From the NCBI RefSeq assembly GCF_963666145.1, contig NZ_OY762614.1:2966501-3030500 (forward strand): DNA of 64,000 nucleotides, written 5' to 3'. Under the pieces are notes generated by a model that saw only the letters and a program-made list of their open reading frames with translations, ran no database searches and had not been told where the DNA came from. Position 1 is the stretch's first letter, and each line of letters opens with the position of its first letter. Source of the stretch: an uncultured Desulfobacter sp. GTDB taxonomy: Bacteria; Desulfobacterota; Desulfobacteria; Desulfobacterales; Desulfobacteraceae. Shown here piece after piece: positions 37,255 through 45,279 of this stretch. The position numbers and the translations under genes were made by a program.

Positions 37255-39286
37255 CATAAAAAAAATCAATGCGGGGCAGGTGGAAAAAATTCCGACATTG
37301 GCAGATCTCGCATTAAAGTATGGTACGATTTCTAAGGATCAGCATGCTCATTTGTTAAAGTTATTTGCTTTTAAACATGAGCGGGTTGGGTTTGAGGAAC
37401 TGTTGCGTGATGAAGGGATGGCCACGGAGTATCAACTGGAATTACTTATGTTGATAAGGGAATATCGAATTGTACGCAAAAGCGGCGAAGAATTCGGTAA
37501 GATTGCAGTTGAAAAAGGCCTTGCGACCAAGGTTGATATTAACCAGGCATTGGCATTACAGAAAGATGAATTTAAAAAGTCCCGACATAAAAAACTTATC
37601 GGGGACATTCTTGTTGAAAACAGAATCTTAACGGTAAAACAAAAAGACCTGATACTTAAAGAGCAGGATTTGTTTAATCGAAAAGATTCTGACCCAATTA
37701 ATGGAAAAAGCAAATCACATGAAACAGAGGAAGAGAGCAGGGGCGGAGACGATGAAAAACAATCAGAAATAAGTGTTGTTGCAAGTTCAGATCATTTGTC
37801 GGCTTGGGTGGAAATACACCGTTTTGTTGAAACCAGCATCACATTAAACCATGTGAAAGATGCTGTTATGAATGCTGGTATTGTTAATGGTGTTTACCCT
37901 GATGCTTTTATTCAATGCTTTCTTGATGCGGGTGTTGATAAATTTCCTGTTGCCTGGGTGGATTGTAATGATGTGTTGGCCCAGCAATGCCGTCTTGCTG
38001 TCTATGTCGAAGAAGAAAACGGAAAATCCATTGAGAAAAAAAAAGGTGAAGTCCTTGCCGAACTATCCCGTGTCGCGAACACCGTTCAAATTCAAAATTT
38101 GTACGGAGAGCCTATAACCGTTTCAGCCGAAAATGATCTGGTCGTCTCTTGCGGCGAACATACCAGATGGTCCAGGGACAAGTTAAAAATTCTTGCCGTA
38201 ACTTCAGGACGCCCCGCATTTTCATTTACCCGAAATATGTTCATTCATCCAGTGGTGAATATCCTGGAAGATGCTGATTATCGTTTCGGTCCCATTGAGC
38301 CCTACGCTGATTTGTCAGTGTCCGGAAAAATTACCGGTGCGTATTCAATAACCGCAGGCAATATTAAAGCCGAGGAAATCCGGGGGGCAAATATAGATGC
38401 TTTGGGCGATGTTCATGCACTGGTTGGTATTACGGAAGCAACGATCCGTACCCAGGGAGATGTGTATGCCCGCTACATTCATAACAGTACAATAGAAACC
38501 TTTGGTAATGTATATGTGGAAAATGAGATCATTGATACGCGGATCAGGTGCAGCGGAAAAATTGAAAGTCCAAAATGCCGGGTGATCTCGTCGAAAATTT
38601 ATGCCAAGGGGGGGGGGCTTTTTTTAGGGGTGGGAAGTGATCGATCTAGACCAACGACGGTTGTTGCCGGATCAGAACACCATATCGTTGCCCTTGTTCA
38701 AAAAGTATTGGGGAAAATGAATACGGTTCTTGGTAAATTAGAGGCACTTGAAGAAGAAAAGCGCGATCATGAATTTCAGGCTGAAAAAATTTTTAAGAAA
38801 ATGATTGAACTTAAAACCTTTCATGACAAGTCAAAGAAAAAAAAGGATACCTTGTTATCTGAACTTGAAAAAAAAAAGAAAGATATAAATAATAAAATTT
38901 TGACCAACATTCAAAAATTGGTTTCAAGCTATGATAGACGAATGAATAGTTCTCTTGCATCGTTGAAATCGATGAATGTTTCAAAAAAAGCGCATGATTC
39001 AAGTGTGGTTGAACTGGATACAAAAATTACCATTGCGAAGGCCCAGGCAGAAAAAGAGATCCGTTCACATGAAAAAATCCTTTTTGCATATATGGAAAAA
39101 TCAAAAGAAACCGCCGGCGTTCCGATGATTGAGATCAAAGGGCGTGCATATGCCGGCACCATGCTGGGTGGTGTTTATCGAATTTGTGCCTTAATGGACG
39201 ATAAAACCGGTTTTAAGGTTGAAGAAGTTGTGCGTCAAAATCAAACTACTGAATTAAAATTTACGCCGCCCTTGCCGACATCATGA
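37238..39286 (+). CDS. FapA-like (DUF342) protein with N-terminal helical extension
   Basis: 682 residues. The N-terminal 160 residues are helical and repeat a pattern like GEEFGKIAVEKGLATKVDINQALALQ and KLIGDILVENRILTVKQKDLIL. The middle (about 190-480) matches DUF342/FapA: GKITGAYSITAGNIKAEEIRG then GDVHALVGITEATIRTQGDVYARYIHNST, a beta-helix of polymer-scaffold type. A coiled coil fills about 490-610 and a small beta domain ends the protein. Function is unknown; relatives are linked to flagellar placement or surface assembly, but no such genes adjoin. Starts at TTG 37238 or 37244, without a well-placed Shine-Dalgarno. It carries a G10 tract at 38608-38617. Confidence 0.7.
   Translation: MALKNDIKKINAGQVEKIPTLADLALKYGTISKDQHAHLLKLFAFKHERVGFEELLRDEGMATEYQLELLMLIREYRIVRKSGEEFGKIAVEKGLATKVDINQALALQKDEFKKSRHKKLIGDILVENRILTVKQKDLILKEQDLFNRKDSDPINGKSKSHETEEESRGGDDEKQSEISVVASSDHLSAWVEIHRFVETSITLNHVKDAVMNAGIVNGVYPDAFIQCFLDAGVDKFPVAWVDCNDVLAQQCRLAVYVEEENGKSIEKKKGEVLAELSRVANTVQIQNLYGEPITVSAENDLVVSCGEHTRWSRDKLKILAVTSGRPAFSFTRNMFIHPVVNILEDADYRFGPIEPYADLSVSGKITGAYSITAGNIKAEEIRGANIDALGDVHALVGITEATIRTQGDVYARYIHNSTIETFGNVYVENEIIDTRIRCSGKIESPKCRVISSKIYAKGGGLFLGVGSDRSRPTTVVAGSEHHIVALVQKVLGKMNTVLGKLEALEEEKRDHEFQAEKIFKKMIELKTFHDKSKKKKDTLLSELEKKKKDINNKILTNIQKLVSSYDRRMNSSLASLKSMNVSKKAHDSSVVELDTKITIAKAQAEKEIRSHEKILFAYMEKSKETAGVPMIEIKGRAYAGTMLGGVYRICALMDDKTGFKVEEVVRQNQTTELKFTPPLPTS
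38608..38617 (+). repeat. G10 homopolymer inside the FapA-like gene
   Basis: Ten G residues, followed by C and seven T, encode the AKGGGLFL segment near residues 456-463. A change of one base by slippage would shift the frame and remove the coiled coil and C terminus. Confidence 0.8.
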
Positions 39287-39874
39287 GGATTTCAGATTGA
39301 TATGAAATAAAGAAGCGTGGACTGCCCCTGAGGGTAAAAGCTTACTTTTTATCAGATGTACCTGGTCAACAGAAATTTTTAAGCGGTCTGTTTTTATTCC
39401 AATCGCTTTTTTTATCAGGCTTGGTTTTGAGCAATGGCGCACCCGGGATAGGGTGATGTGCGGTGAGAATCTTTTTTCTTTTGCAAGCTTGAGGTCTTTA
39501 TTTAGTCTTGACTCTATATCCTGCTGTAAAGTGAATAATTCCTGATTTGGTTTGTCCGGTCCAACCCAGATTATTTTGGGATGGTGTGCATCGGGAAAAA
39601 CGCCAAGACGGTTAAAGGAAATATCAAAACTTGCCTTACCCGTAACCGCTTCAGAAAGTATTGATTTCATGTCGGGTAGTGTCTGTTCGGGGATTTCACC
39701 GAGAAATTTTAAAGTGAGATGAAAGTTGTCTGCCGCGGGCCATCCTGCATGGATGCCTGTGGCGCGAATATCGGTTTGGATTCGACGTAGTTGTGATTTG
39801 ATCTGTTCGTCAAGAAGAATGGCAACAAAACACCTGATTTTTGCATTCACGTTTTGATTTTTATGAAAATTCAA
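39281..39874 (-). CDS. thpR: RNA 2',3'-cyclic phosphodiesterase (2H family, ThpR)
   Basis: A 197-residue member of the 2H phosphoesterase superfamily that opens 2',3'-cyclic phosphate ends of RNA; older annotations call it 2'-5' RNA ligase. Both catalytic motifs are seen: HLTLKFLGE (near residue 50) and HITLSRVR (near 145). The start is a TTG at 39874, preceded by GGAGAG with a 5-6 base gap; TTG 39886 and GTG 39850 are alternatives. It is the last gene of an apparent dksA/PHP-RNase III/radical SAM/thpR run. Its 3' end overlaps the convergent FapA-like gene by 6 bases. Confidence 0.87.
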   Translation of the reverse strand: MNFHKNQNVNAKIRCFVAILLDEQIKSQLRRIQTDIRATGIHAGWPAADNFHLTLKFLGEIPEQTLPDMKSILSEAVTGKASFDISFNRLGVFPDAHHPKIIWVGPDKPNQELFTLQQDIESRLNKDLKLAKEKRFSPHITLSRVRHCSKPSLIKKAIGIKTDRLKISVDQVHLIKSKLLPSGAVHASLFHINLKSS

Positions 39875-39888
39875 GCGTCTCTCCAAAA

Positions 39889-39904
39889 TGTTTCATGTGA
39901 AACA
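39889..39904. promoter_or_regulatory. parS-like site 2
   Basis: TGTTTCATGTGAAACA, a 16-mer with one change in the centre from the canonical parS sequence TGTTTCACGTGAAACA. Both outer arms (TGTTTCA and TGAAACA) are perfect. It is in the gap between thpR and the radical SAM gene. Confidence 0.75.
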
Positions 39905-39965
39905 AAATCTGTGTAACAATCACTAACCGATGTTAATTTGTTTGAAAATCACAAATAATATAAGC

Positions 39966-41024
39966 CTAAAAGATGCGGGCATGAACCTTATCTATTTCCA
40001 GAGTGTCCACGCGTTCAATGGTAAAAGAGGTTTCTGGGTATTTTCGGGACAGCCGTTCGAGATTGGTTTTACGATCACCCTGAAGCCGGGATAAAGATCT
40101 CGGGTTGACTTGAAGCACAATGCTTGTTTGTTCATTTGAGGTGCCAACACTTTTCCAACGACCTATAGCCGCATCAATATTATCACATGCCTGATCAAAC
40201 ATGAGAGCAGATAAAACCAGATGGCCAAAGGCGGGGTGCCATGGCCCTGCAAGCATCTGTCTGGTATCTTCCATCATTTCTGTGGCCTGCAGTCCAATGC
40301 GTGCCACAGATACGCCTGCCCGCCTAAAAATTGTGACCATCTTTTTTGTCTGATCAACAGCCTGGTCAAGACTTAATGGTACGTAGCGTCCCGATTGGTA
40401 CCAGTGAGCGAGTTTAGATCCGTGCAGCACCAGAAGTGGATAGATCCTGGCAAGATCCGGCTTGAGCTCTGCAAGCATTTGTGCTGTAAGAACGGATCCA
40501 GCATCGTCGTCTCCAGGTAGTCCAATCATCACCTGTATCCCGGTTTTAAGGTCGTTCTCCTTGAGTAAAGCAAGGGCGTTTCGTGTGTCTTCGCTGGTAT
40601 GCCCCCTTTCTGCCAGGGCAAGCACACGATCATCCATGGATTGAACGCCTAACTCTACCGTATCAAGACCAAAGGGCCGGACAAGGTCTATGGTCTGGGG
40701 GGTGACGGTATCCGGCCGTGTGGAGCAACGAATGCCATGGATTTGTCCACGCCGGATCCACGGTTGTACCGCCTCTAATAGTCCAAGTATCCGCGATGTT
40801 TCAAGGCCAAGAAAATTGCCTCCAAAAAAGGCCAGCTCAACCCGGGAACGATTTTTTTTAAATTGAAGATACGTTTGGATAACGTCATCAAGTCGGGATG
40901 TTTCATGTGAAATCGTCTGAACTTTCGAGGTCTGGTTCGCGATCAGGCGTTGGTTGCAGAAAATACATAGATGGGGACAGCCTTGGTGGGGAATAAAGAA
41001 CGGAATTACCAGGGGCGGAGACAT
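39966..41024 (-). CDS. radical SAM protein, Elp3/YhcC-like
   Basis: 352 residues with an early radical SAM cluster motif CPHLCIFC (CxxxCxxC) at about residues 16-23, preceded by the family's IPFFIPHQG. Downstream glycine-rich and SAM-binding parts are FGGNFLGLE, CSTRPDTV and ELGVQSMDD, characteristic of the Elp3-like clade. In many deltaproteobacteria, as I recall, a homologue sits beside the RNase III gene. Reaction unknown; an RNA-related substrate is suggested by context only. The ATG lies 6 bases behind the PHP-RNase III stop codon, so it is probably translationally coupled. Confidence 0.82.
   Translation of the reverse strand: MSPPLVIPFFIPHQGCPHLCIFCNQRLIANQTSKVQTISHETSRLDDVIQTYLQFKKNRSRVELAFFGGNFLGLETSRILGLLEAVQPWIRRGQIHGIRCSTRPDTVTPQTIDLVRPFGLDTVELGVQSMDDRVLALAERGHTSEDTRNALALLKENDLKTGIQVMIGLPGDDDAGSVLTAQMLAELKPDLARIYPLLVLHGSKLAHWYQSGRYVPLSLDQAVDQTKKMVTIFRRAGVSVARIGLQATEMMEDTRQMLAGPWHPAFGHLVLSALMFDQACDNIDAAIGRWKSVGTSNEQTSIVLQVNPRSLSRLQGDRKTNLERLSRKYPETSFTIERVDTLEIDKVHARIF
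40899..40914. promoter_or_regulatory. parS-like site 3, inside the radical SAM gene
   Basis: TGTTTCATGTGAAATC shares the first 14 bases of site 2, including 13 of the 14 core positions. It is within codons for residues near 37-42 of the radical SAM protein. Intragenic parS copies are known in other bacteria. Confidence 0.55.
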
Positions 41025-41030
41025 GACGGC

Positions 41031-42590
41031 TTAATCAAGATTGCGATGCAACATTGCCAGTGCTTTTCTGGCAGCATCTTGTTCAGCCGCTTTTTTGGTT
41101 TTTCCGGTACCCGTTGTGGTAATCGTATCCAGGTTCAGGCAGATTTCAAATGTTTTGTCATGGTCCGGACCCTTTTCCTGGGCAAGGGTGTAATATGGGG
41201 TTTTGCCAAAATGTTCCTGGGTAAATTCCTGGAGGCCGCTTTTGTAGTCTATAAAATCAGATGAGGCCAGAACTTGGTGTACGGGTTCGTCAAAAATGCG
41301 GTTCACCATGGTTTGAGCCCTGTCAAATCCGGCATCCAAGTATACCGCAGCCACCACGGCCTCAAAGGCATCTGACAGAATCGAATTTTTGTCACTGCCG
41401 CCCGAAAGCGCTTCGCCCTTTCCGAGTTTGATAAACCGCCCTAAATCAATGCTGCGTGCAATGTGCGCAAGGCCTGTTTCACTGACAAGATTCGAGCGCA
41501 GCCTGGAAAGATCGCCCTCATTTTTCATGGGATCTTTTTCCATGAGCAGATGCCCTACGCAGAGGCCTAAAACCGCATCGCCCAGGAACTCAAGACGTTC
41601 ATTGTCTGAATCACAGGTGTTCTGATTTTCATTCAGATAGGAACGGTGGCACAGGGCGTTAAATAAAAAGGTCCGAGATTTAAACCGGTAATCAATATGT
41701 TGTTCCAGCAGATCCAAACGGGGATTTGCCTGGGCTTCCTGCAGTCGGTCACTTAATGCTTTGAAAACGGACATCGGTACATTCAGATCGCCTCTGCCAC
41801 GGCCAAGATCCACACCTTTGTTAAATATGCCGTGAAAGTCGGTGCCCCCTGTTGCCACCAAACCTTTGCTGTTCACTATGTCAGACAGATGTTTTCTAAA
41901 GGCTGAATCATGTCCGGCATAGTAAACTTCAATGCCTGCAAGCCCGTCTTTGACCAGCATATTAACAAAGGTGTCCAGGTCATTGGGGTGCTGAAAATCA
42001 ATAATCCCGGGATGGGCCAGGACCGGTAGGCCTCCTGCGTCAAGAATCAACCGGATAGCCTCTTTGCAGGATATTTTAAATTTTTCAACGTAGGCGGGTT
42101 TATTTTTGCCCAGGTAAAGGTCAAAGGCTTTGCGGAAATCAGATACGTAGCCTTTTTCCACGAGCAGTTCGGCAATATGGGGACGACCTGTCTGGCGGGC
42201 GCCAAAACGGTTTTTTACCTCATCCAGGGTAATGTCAAATCCCAGATCATTGAGCTTTTCAATGATCCGGGGATTTCGGTTGGCCCTGGCCTCCGCCGCA
42301 CATGACAAGGCATTATTCAAACCACAGTCATAAACAGAGAATCCATATCCAAGCATATGAATGCTGCCCAGGGATTTGAATTCAGGCGGGGGTTCACAGG
42401 AAATCTCGACGCCGGTTATAAATTCAACCGGGTATGAATGAACGATATCTTTTATTTCCAGAATTCCGGCAATGGTATCGTGGTCAGTCAGTGCAACTGC
42501 CTCAATGCCGATATCTCTGGCCAAGTCAAGAATCTGTCTGGGCGTCAGGGAGCCGTCCGAGGCAGTGGAATGTGTGTGAAGATCAATCAA
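41031..42590 (-). CDS. PHP phosphoesterase (RNase AM/YciV-like) fused to ribonuclease III
   Basis: One continuous 519-codon frame. Residues 1-272 are a PHP domain close to E. coli YciV/RNase AM: DLHTHSTASDGSLTP (3-17), ALTDHDT (33-39), GVEIS, RPHIAELLVEKG, LAHPG (191-195) and GTDFHG (249-254), all metal-binding motifs intact. Residues 273-296 are a linker. Residues about 297-519 are a full RNase III: HRSYLNEN, signature NERLEFLGDAVLG (330-342), second acidic motif SDAFEAVVAAVYLDAG (406-421) and a dsRNA-binding domain (447-515). The start is TTG with AGGT close upstream. It follows dksA by 28 bases and precedes the radical SAM gene. The window holds no separate rnc, so this may be the cell's RNase III. 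Confidence 0.9.
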   Translation of the reverse strand: MIDLHTHSTASDGSLTPRQILDLARDIGIEAVALTDHDTIAGILEIKDIVHSYPVEFITGVEISCEPPPEFKSLGSIHMLGYGFSVYDCGLNNALSCAAEARANRNPRIIEKLNDLGFDITLDEVKNRFGARQTGRPHIAELLVEKGYVSDFRKAFDLYLGKNKPAYVEKFKISCKEAIRLILDAGGLPVLAHPGIIDFQHPNDLDTFVNMLVKDGLAGIEVYYAGHDSAFRKHLSDIVNSKGLVATGGTDFHGIFNKGVDLGRGRGDLNVPMSVFKALSDRLQEAQANPRLDLLEQHIDYRFKSRTFLFNALCHRSYLNENQNTCDSDNERLEFLGDAVLGLCVGHLLMEKDPMKNEGDLSRLRSNLVSETGLAHIARSIDLGRFIKLGKGEALSGGSDKNSILSDAFEAVVAAVYLDAGFDRAQTMVNRIFDEPVHQVLASSDFIDYKSGLQEFTQEHFGKTPYYTLAQEKGPDHDKTFEICLNLDTITTTGTGKTKKAAEQDAARKALAMLHRNLD

Positions 42591-42618
42591 AACCTGCTGT
42601 AAAGCCTATGAAGGACAA

Positions 42619-42981
42619 TTAAATTCCCAGAGCCTTCTCCATACTTTCTTCTCGGGTTTTGCACTTGATGCATTGGGTTGTCACCGGCCGGGCCTTGAGT
42701 CTGGCGATGGAAATATCTTCTTCGCAGGTTTCACAATGGCCAAAGGTGCCGTTTTCAATGCGTTCCAATGCGTTCTTAATTTTTTTGATTAATTTGTGTT
42801 CTCGGTCCCGGATGCGCAGTTCAAAACTTCTGTCCGCCTCATGGGAGGCCCGGTCCGTGGGGTCTGCAAAATTCTCTTTGGGCTGGGTCATGCCTGTGAC
42901 GGTTGTGTCGGCATGGGAAAGCAACTCATTGAGCCGTTCAGTCAACAACGCTTTAAAAAATTCCAGATCTTCTTGTTTCAT
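42619..42981 (-). CDS. dksA: DksA/TraR-family RNA polymerase-binding protein
   Basis: A 120-residue protein that enters the RNA polymerase secondary channel and, with ppGpp, redirects transcription. It has a long N-terminal coiled coil with the acidic tip region DPTDRASHEAD. The C-terminal zinc finger is C4 type, CETCEED and CIKCKTR. Slightly shorter than E. coli DksA (151). First gene of the PHP-RNase III run. The rel/spoT enzyme at 15.0 kb would supply its cofactor. Confidence 0.9.
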   Translation of the reverse strand: MKQEDLEFFKALLTERLNELLSHADTTVTGMTQPKENFADPTDRASHEADRSFELRIRDREHKLIKKIKNALERIENGTFGHCETCEEDISIARLKARPVTTQCIKCKTREESMEKALGI

Positions 42982-43108
42982 AGTGTTGTCCTTCTCTTAA
43001 AGTAGATATTGCGCGACACTAAAAAGTTCATTATTATATTTCTGTAAGTTATTACTGTAAAGCTTTTTTGTCAATATTCGGGTATTTGTTTATTGTGCCT
43101 GATCGAAA

Positions 43109-44122
43109 TCAGCAGATTCTGGGCAACTGTTCGCCGGTCAGCATATCCACAATCCGGGTGCCGCCGATAATCGTCTCCAGAATCACCCTGCCCGGGTCCT
43201 GATCGGTAATTTCTCCAACAATCACAGCGTCTTTTCCGAACTCATCCCGGCGAATTATATCCAGCACCTGATCGGCATACGCTTCGGGTACAATGGCGAT
43301 CAGCTTACCTTCATTGGCCAGGTACAGGGGGTCAAAACCCAAAAGCTCGCAAATGCCCTGTACCGGTCCGCGCACAGGCAGACGATCTTCAAAAAGCCGG
43401 ATGCCCACCGATGACTGGACGGCAATTTCGTTAAGCGTGGTTCCAAGCCCGCCACGGGTGGGGTCCCGCAGCACATGGACCTGGCAGCCTGATTCAAGCA
43501 CCGCTTTGACCATATGATTTAAGGGCGCGGAATCGCTTTTAACATCAGAATCAAATTTCAGTCCTTCGCGTTCGCTCAAAATGGTGACCCCGTGATCGGC
43601 AATGGTTCCTGAAACAATGACTTTGTCGCCGGGTCGCGCCTCGCTTCCCGATACATTGACGCCTTCGGGCATAAGACCTATCCCGGAGGTGTTGATGAAT
43701 ATCTTGTCAACCTTTCCCCGGGGCACCACCTTGGTATCTCCGGTAACGATCCGTACCCCGGCTTTTTTGGCGGCGGCGGCCATGGATTGAAGAATCTGTT
43801 TAAGATCGGTCACTTTCATGCCTTCTTCAATGATAAGTCCCACAGATATGTACAGGGGGGTTGCCCCGCACATGGCCACATCATTGACGGTTCCGTTCAC
43901 GGCAAGCTCGCCGATATTTCCGCCGGGAAAGAAAATGGGGTCCACGGTATAAGAATCCGTTGAAAATGCCATCCGGCCTGCAGGCACGTCAAAAACAGCA
44001 CCGTCATCTTGTTTTGCCAATAGTCCGTTGTCGAACAAAGGCAAAATCATTTCCGAAAACATGGTGTGGGACACCTTGCCCCCGGCACCGTGATCCAGAA
44101 GAATTGTATCATTATCGTTCAT
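43109..44122 (-). CDS. hypE: hydrogenase maturation protein HypE
   Basis: Dehydrates the thiocarboxamide on its C-terminal cysteine to the thiocyanate that becomes a cyanide ligand of [NiFe]-hydrogenase. The 337 residues begin LLDHGAGGKVSHTMF and contain the ATP-binding segments of the PurM/ThiL fold. They end exactly in PRIC, the required terminal cysteine. Last gene of hypC-hypF-hypD-hypE. Confidence 0.96.
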   Translation of the reverse strand: MNDNDTILLDHGAGGKVSHTMFSEMILPLFDNGLLAKQDDGAVFDVPAGRMAFSTDSYTVDPIFFPGGNIGELAVNGTVNDVAMCGATPLYISVGLIIEEGMKVTDLKQILQSMAAAAKKAGVRIVTGDTKVVPRGKVDKIFINTSGIGLMPEGVNVSGSEARPGDKVIVSGTIADHGVTILSEREGLKFDSDVKSDSAPLNHMVKAVLESGCQVHVLRDPTRGGLGTTLNEIAVQSSVGIRLFEDRLPVRGPVQGICELLGFDPLYLANEGKLIAIVPEAYADQVLDIIRRDEFGKDAVIVGEITDQDPGRVILETIIGGTRIVDMLTGEQLPRIC

Positions 44123-44142
44123 TGTGTTATCCTTGTATTTTA

Positions 44143-45228
44143 TCAGCTATATTTATAGAAAGCGGCGCAGGCCCCTTCGCTGGAAACCATGCAGGGACCC
44201 ACCGGATGCATGGGGGCGCAGGCTTTTTTGTATAGTCGGCACTGGTCCGGGCGCTTGAGTCCCATTAAAATGCGGCCGCAGTCGCATCCGGCAGGCTCGG
44301 GGGTATCCGGAACCGACATGTCAAATTTTTTGGCCGCGTCAAATTCATCGAACGATTCTTTGAGCACCATGCCTGAATCGGGAATATTGCCAATCCCCCG
44401 CCAGATGGCATCGGCCTTTTTAAACACCTGATCCATGATTTCCCGGGCTTTGGGGTTGCCGGCATCTGCCACGGCACGGGGATAGGCGTTAACCAGTTCA
44501 GGCTTATTTGATTCATTCTGTTCGACCAGTTTAAGCACCGCCTTGAGAATGTCCACGGGCTCAAATCCTGTAACCACCGCCGGAATCCGGTATTTTTCAA
44601 AGGTCGGGGCAAAGGCGCCGAGTCCTGTGATGACTGATACGTGACCGGGCAGAATAAATCCGTCGATCTCCACGCCATCGGTTTCCATGAGCGCGGCCAA
44701 CGCAGGCGGCGTTAGTTTGTTTGCCGTATAAATGCTGAAATTCTTCAATCCTTGAGCCTTGGCCGTTAACACCGCCCCGGCAATGGTGGGGATGGTGGTC
44801 TCAAATCCCACTGCGCAAAACACCACCTCTTTATCCGGGTTTTCCTTGGCAACTGCCAGGGCATCGAAAATGGAATATACCATACGAACATCGGCCCCTT
44901 TGGCCTTTTCCGCAGACAAGCTGGCGCCGGACCCCGGCACCTTCATCAAATCGCCAAAGGTGGTCAAAATTACATCCGGCCTGCGTGCCAGCATTACATA
45001 GGCGTCAATATCCTTTTGAGCCGTCACGCACACCGGACACCCCGGTCCTGACAAAAGGGTGATGGTGTCGGGCAACACAGACCGAATGCCGTAACGAAAA
45101 ATGGCCATGGTATGGGTGCCGCACACCTCCATTAACCGCAACGGTCGGGTGCTTTCTTCACGAATCCGGGCCACCAGGGCCTTTGAAATTTCAGGATCTT
45201 TAAATTCCTGATTATATGTCAAACTCAT
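44143..45228 (-). CDS. hypD: hydrogenase maturation protein HypD
   Basis: Iron-sulfur scaffold that, with HypC, assembles the Fe(CN)2CO unit of [NiFe]-hydrogenase. The 361 residues carry the conserved motifs MEVCGTHTMAIFRYGIR, GPGCPVCVTAQ, VGFETTIP and the C-terminal CDCGRILMGLKRPDQC with cluster cysteines. It lies 20 bases upstream of hypE. Confidence 0.96.
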   Translation of the reverse strand: MSLTYNQEFKDPEISKALVARIREESTRPLRLMEVCGTHTMAIFRYGIRSVLPDTITLLSGPGCPVCVTAQKDIDAYVMLARRPDVILTTFGDLMKVPGSGASLSAEKAKGADVRMVYSIFDALAVAKENPDKEVVFCAVGFETTIPTIAGAVLTAKAQGLKNFSIYTANKLTPPALAALMETDGVEIDGFILPGHVSVITGLGAFAPTFEKYRIPAVVTGFEPVDILKAVLKLVEQNESNKPELVNAYPRAVADAGNPKAREIMDQVFKKADAIWRGIGNIPDSGMVLKESFDEFDAAKKFDMSVPDTPEPAGCDCGRILMGLKRPDQCRLYKKACAPMHPVGPCMVSSEGACAAFYKYS

Positions 45229-45279
45229 GGATTACCTTTAATGTTTGATGTGGTTAAGCCTGGAGTGGAAAAACGCGGA

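Noticed and set aside
37715..37726. TCACATGAAACA, possible fourth parS site
   Set aside because: Only the right arm and centre match; the left arm is lost. A similar weak match near 39064 was also dropped.
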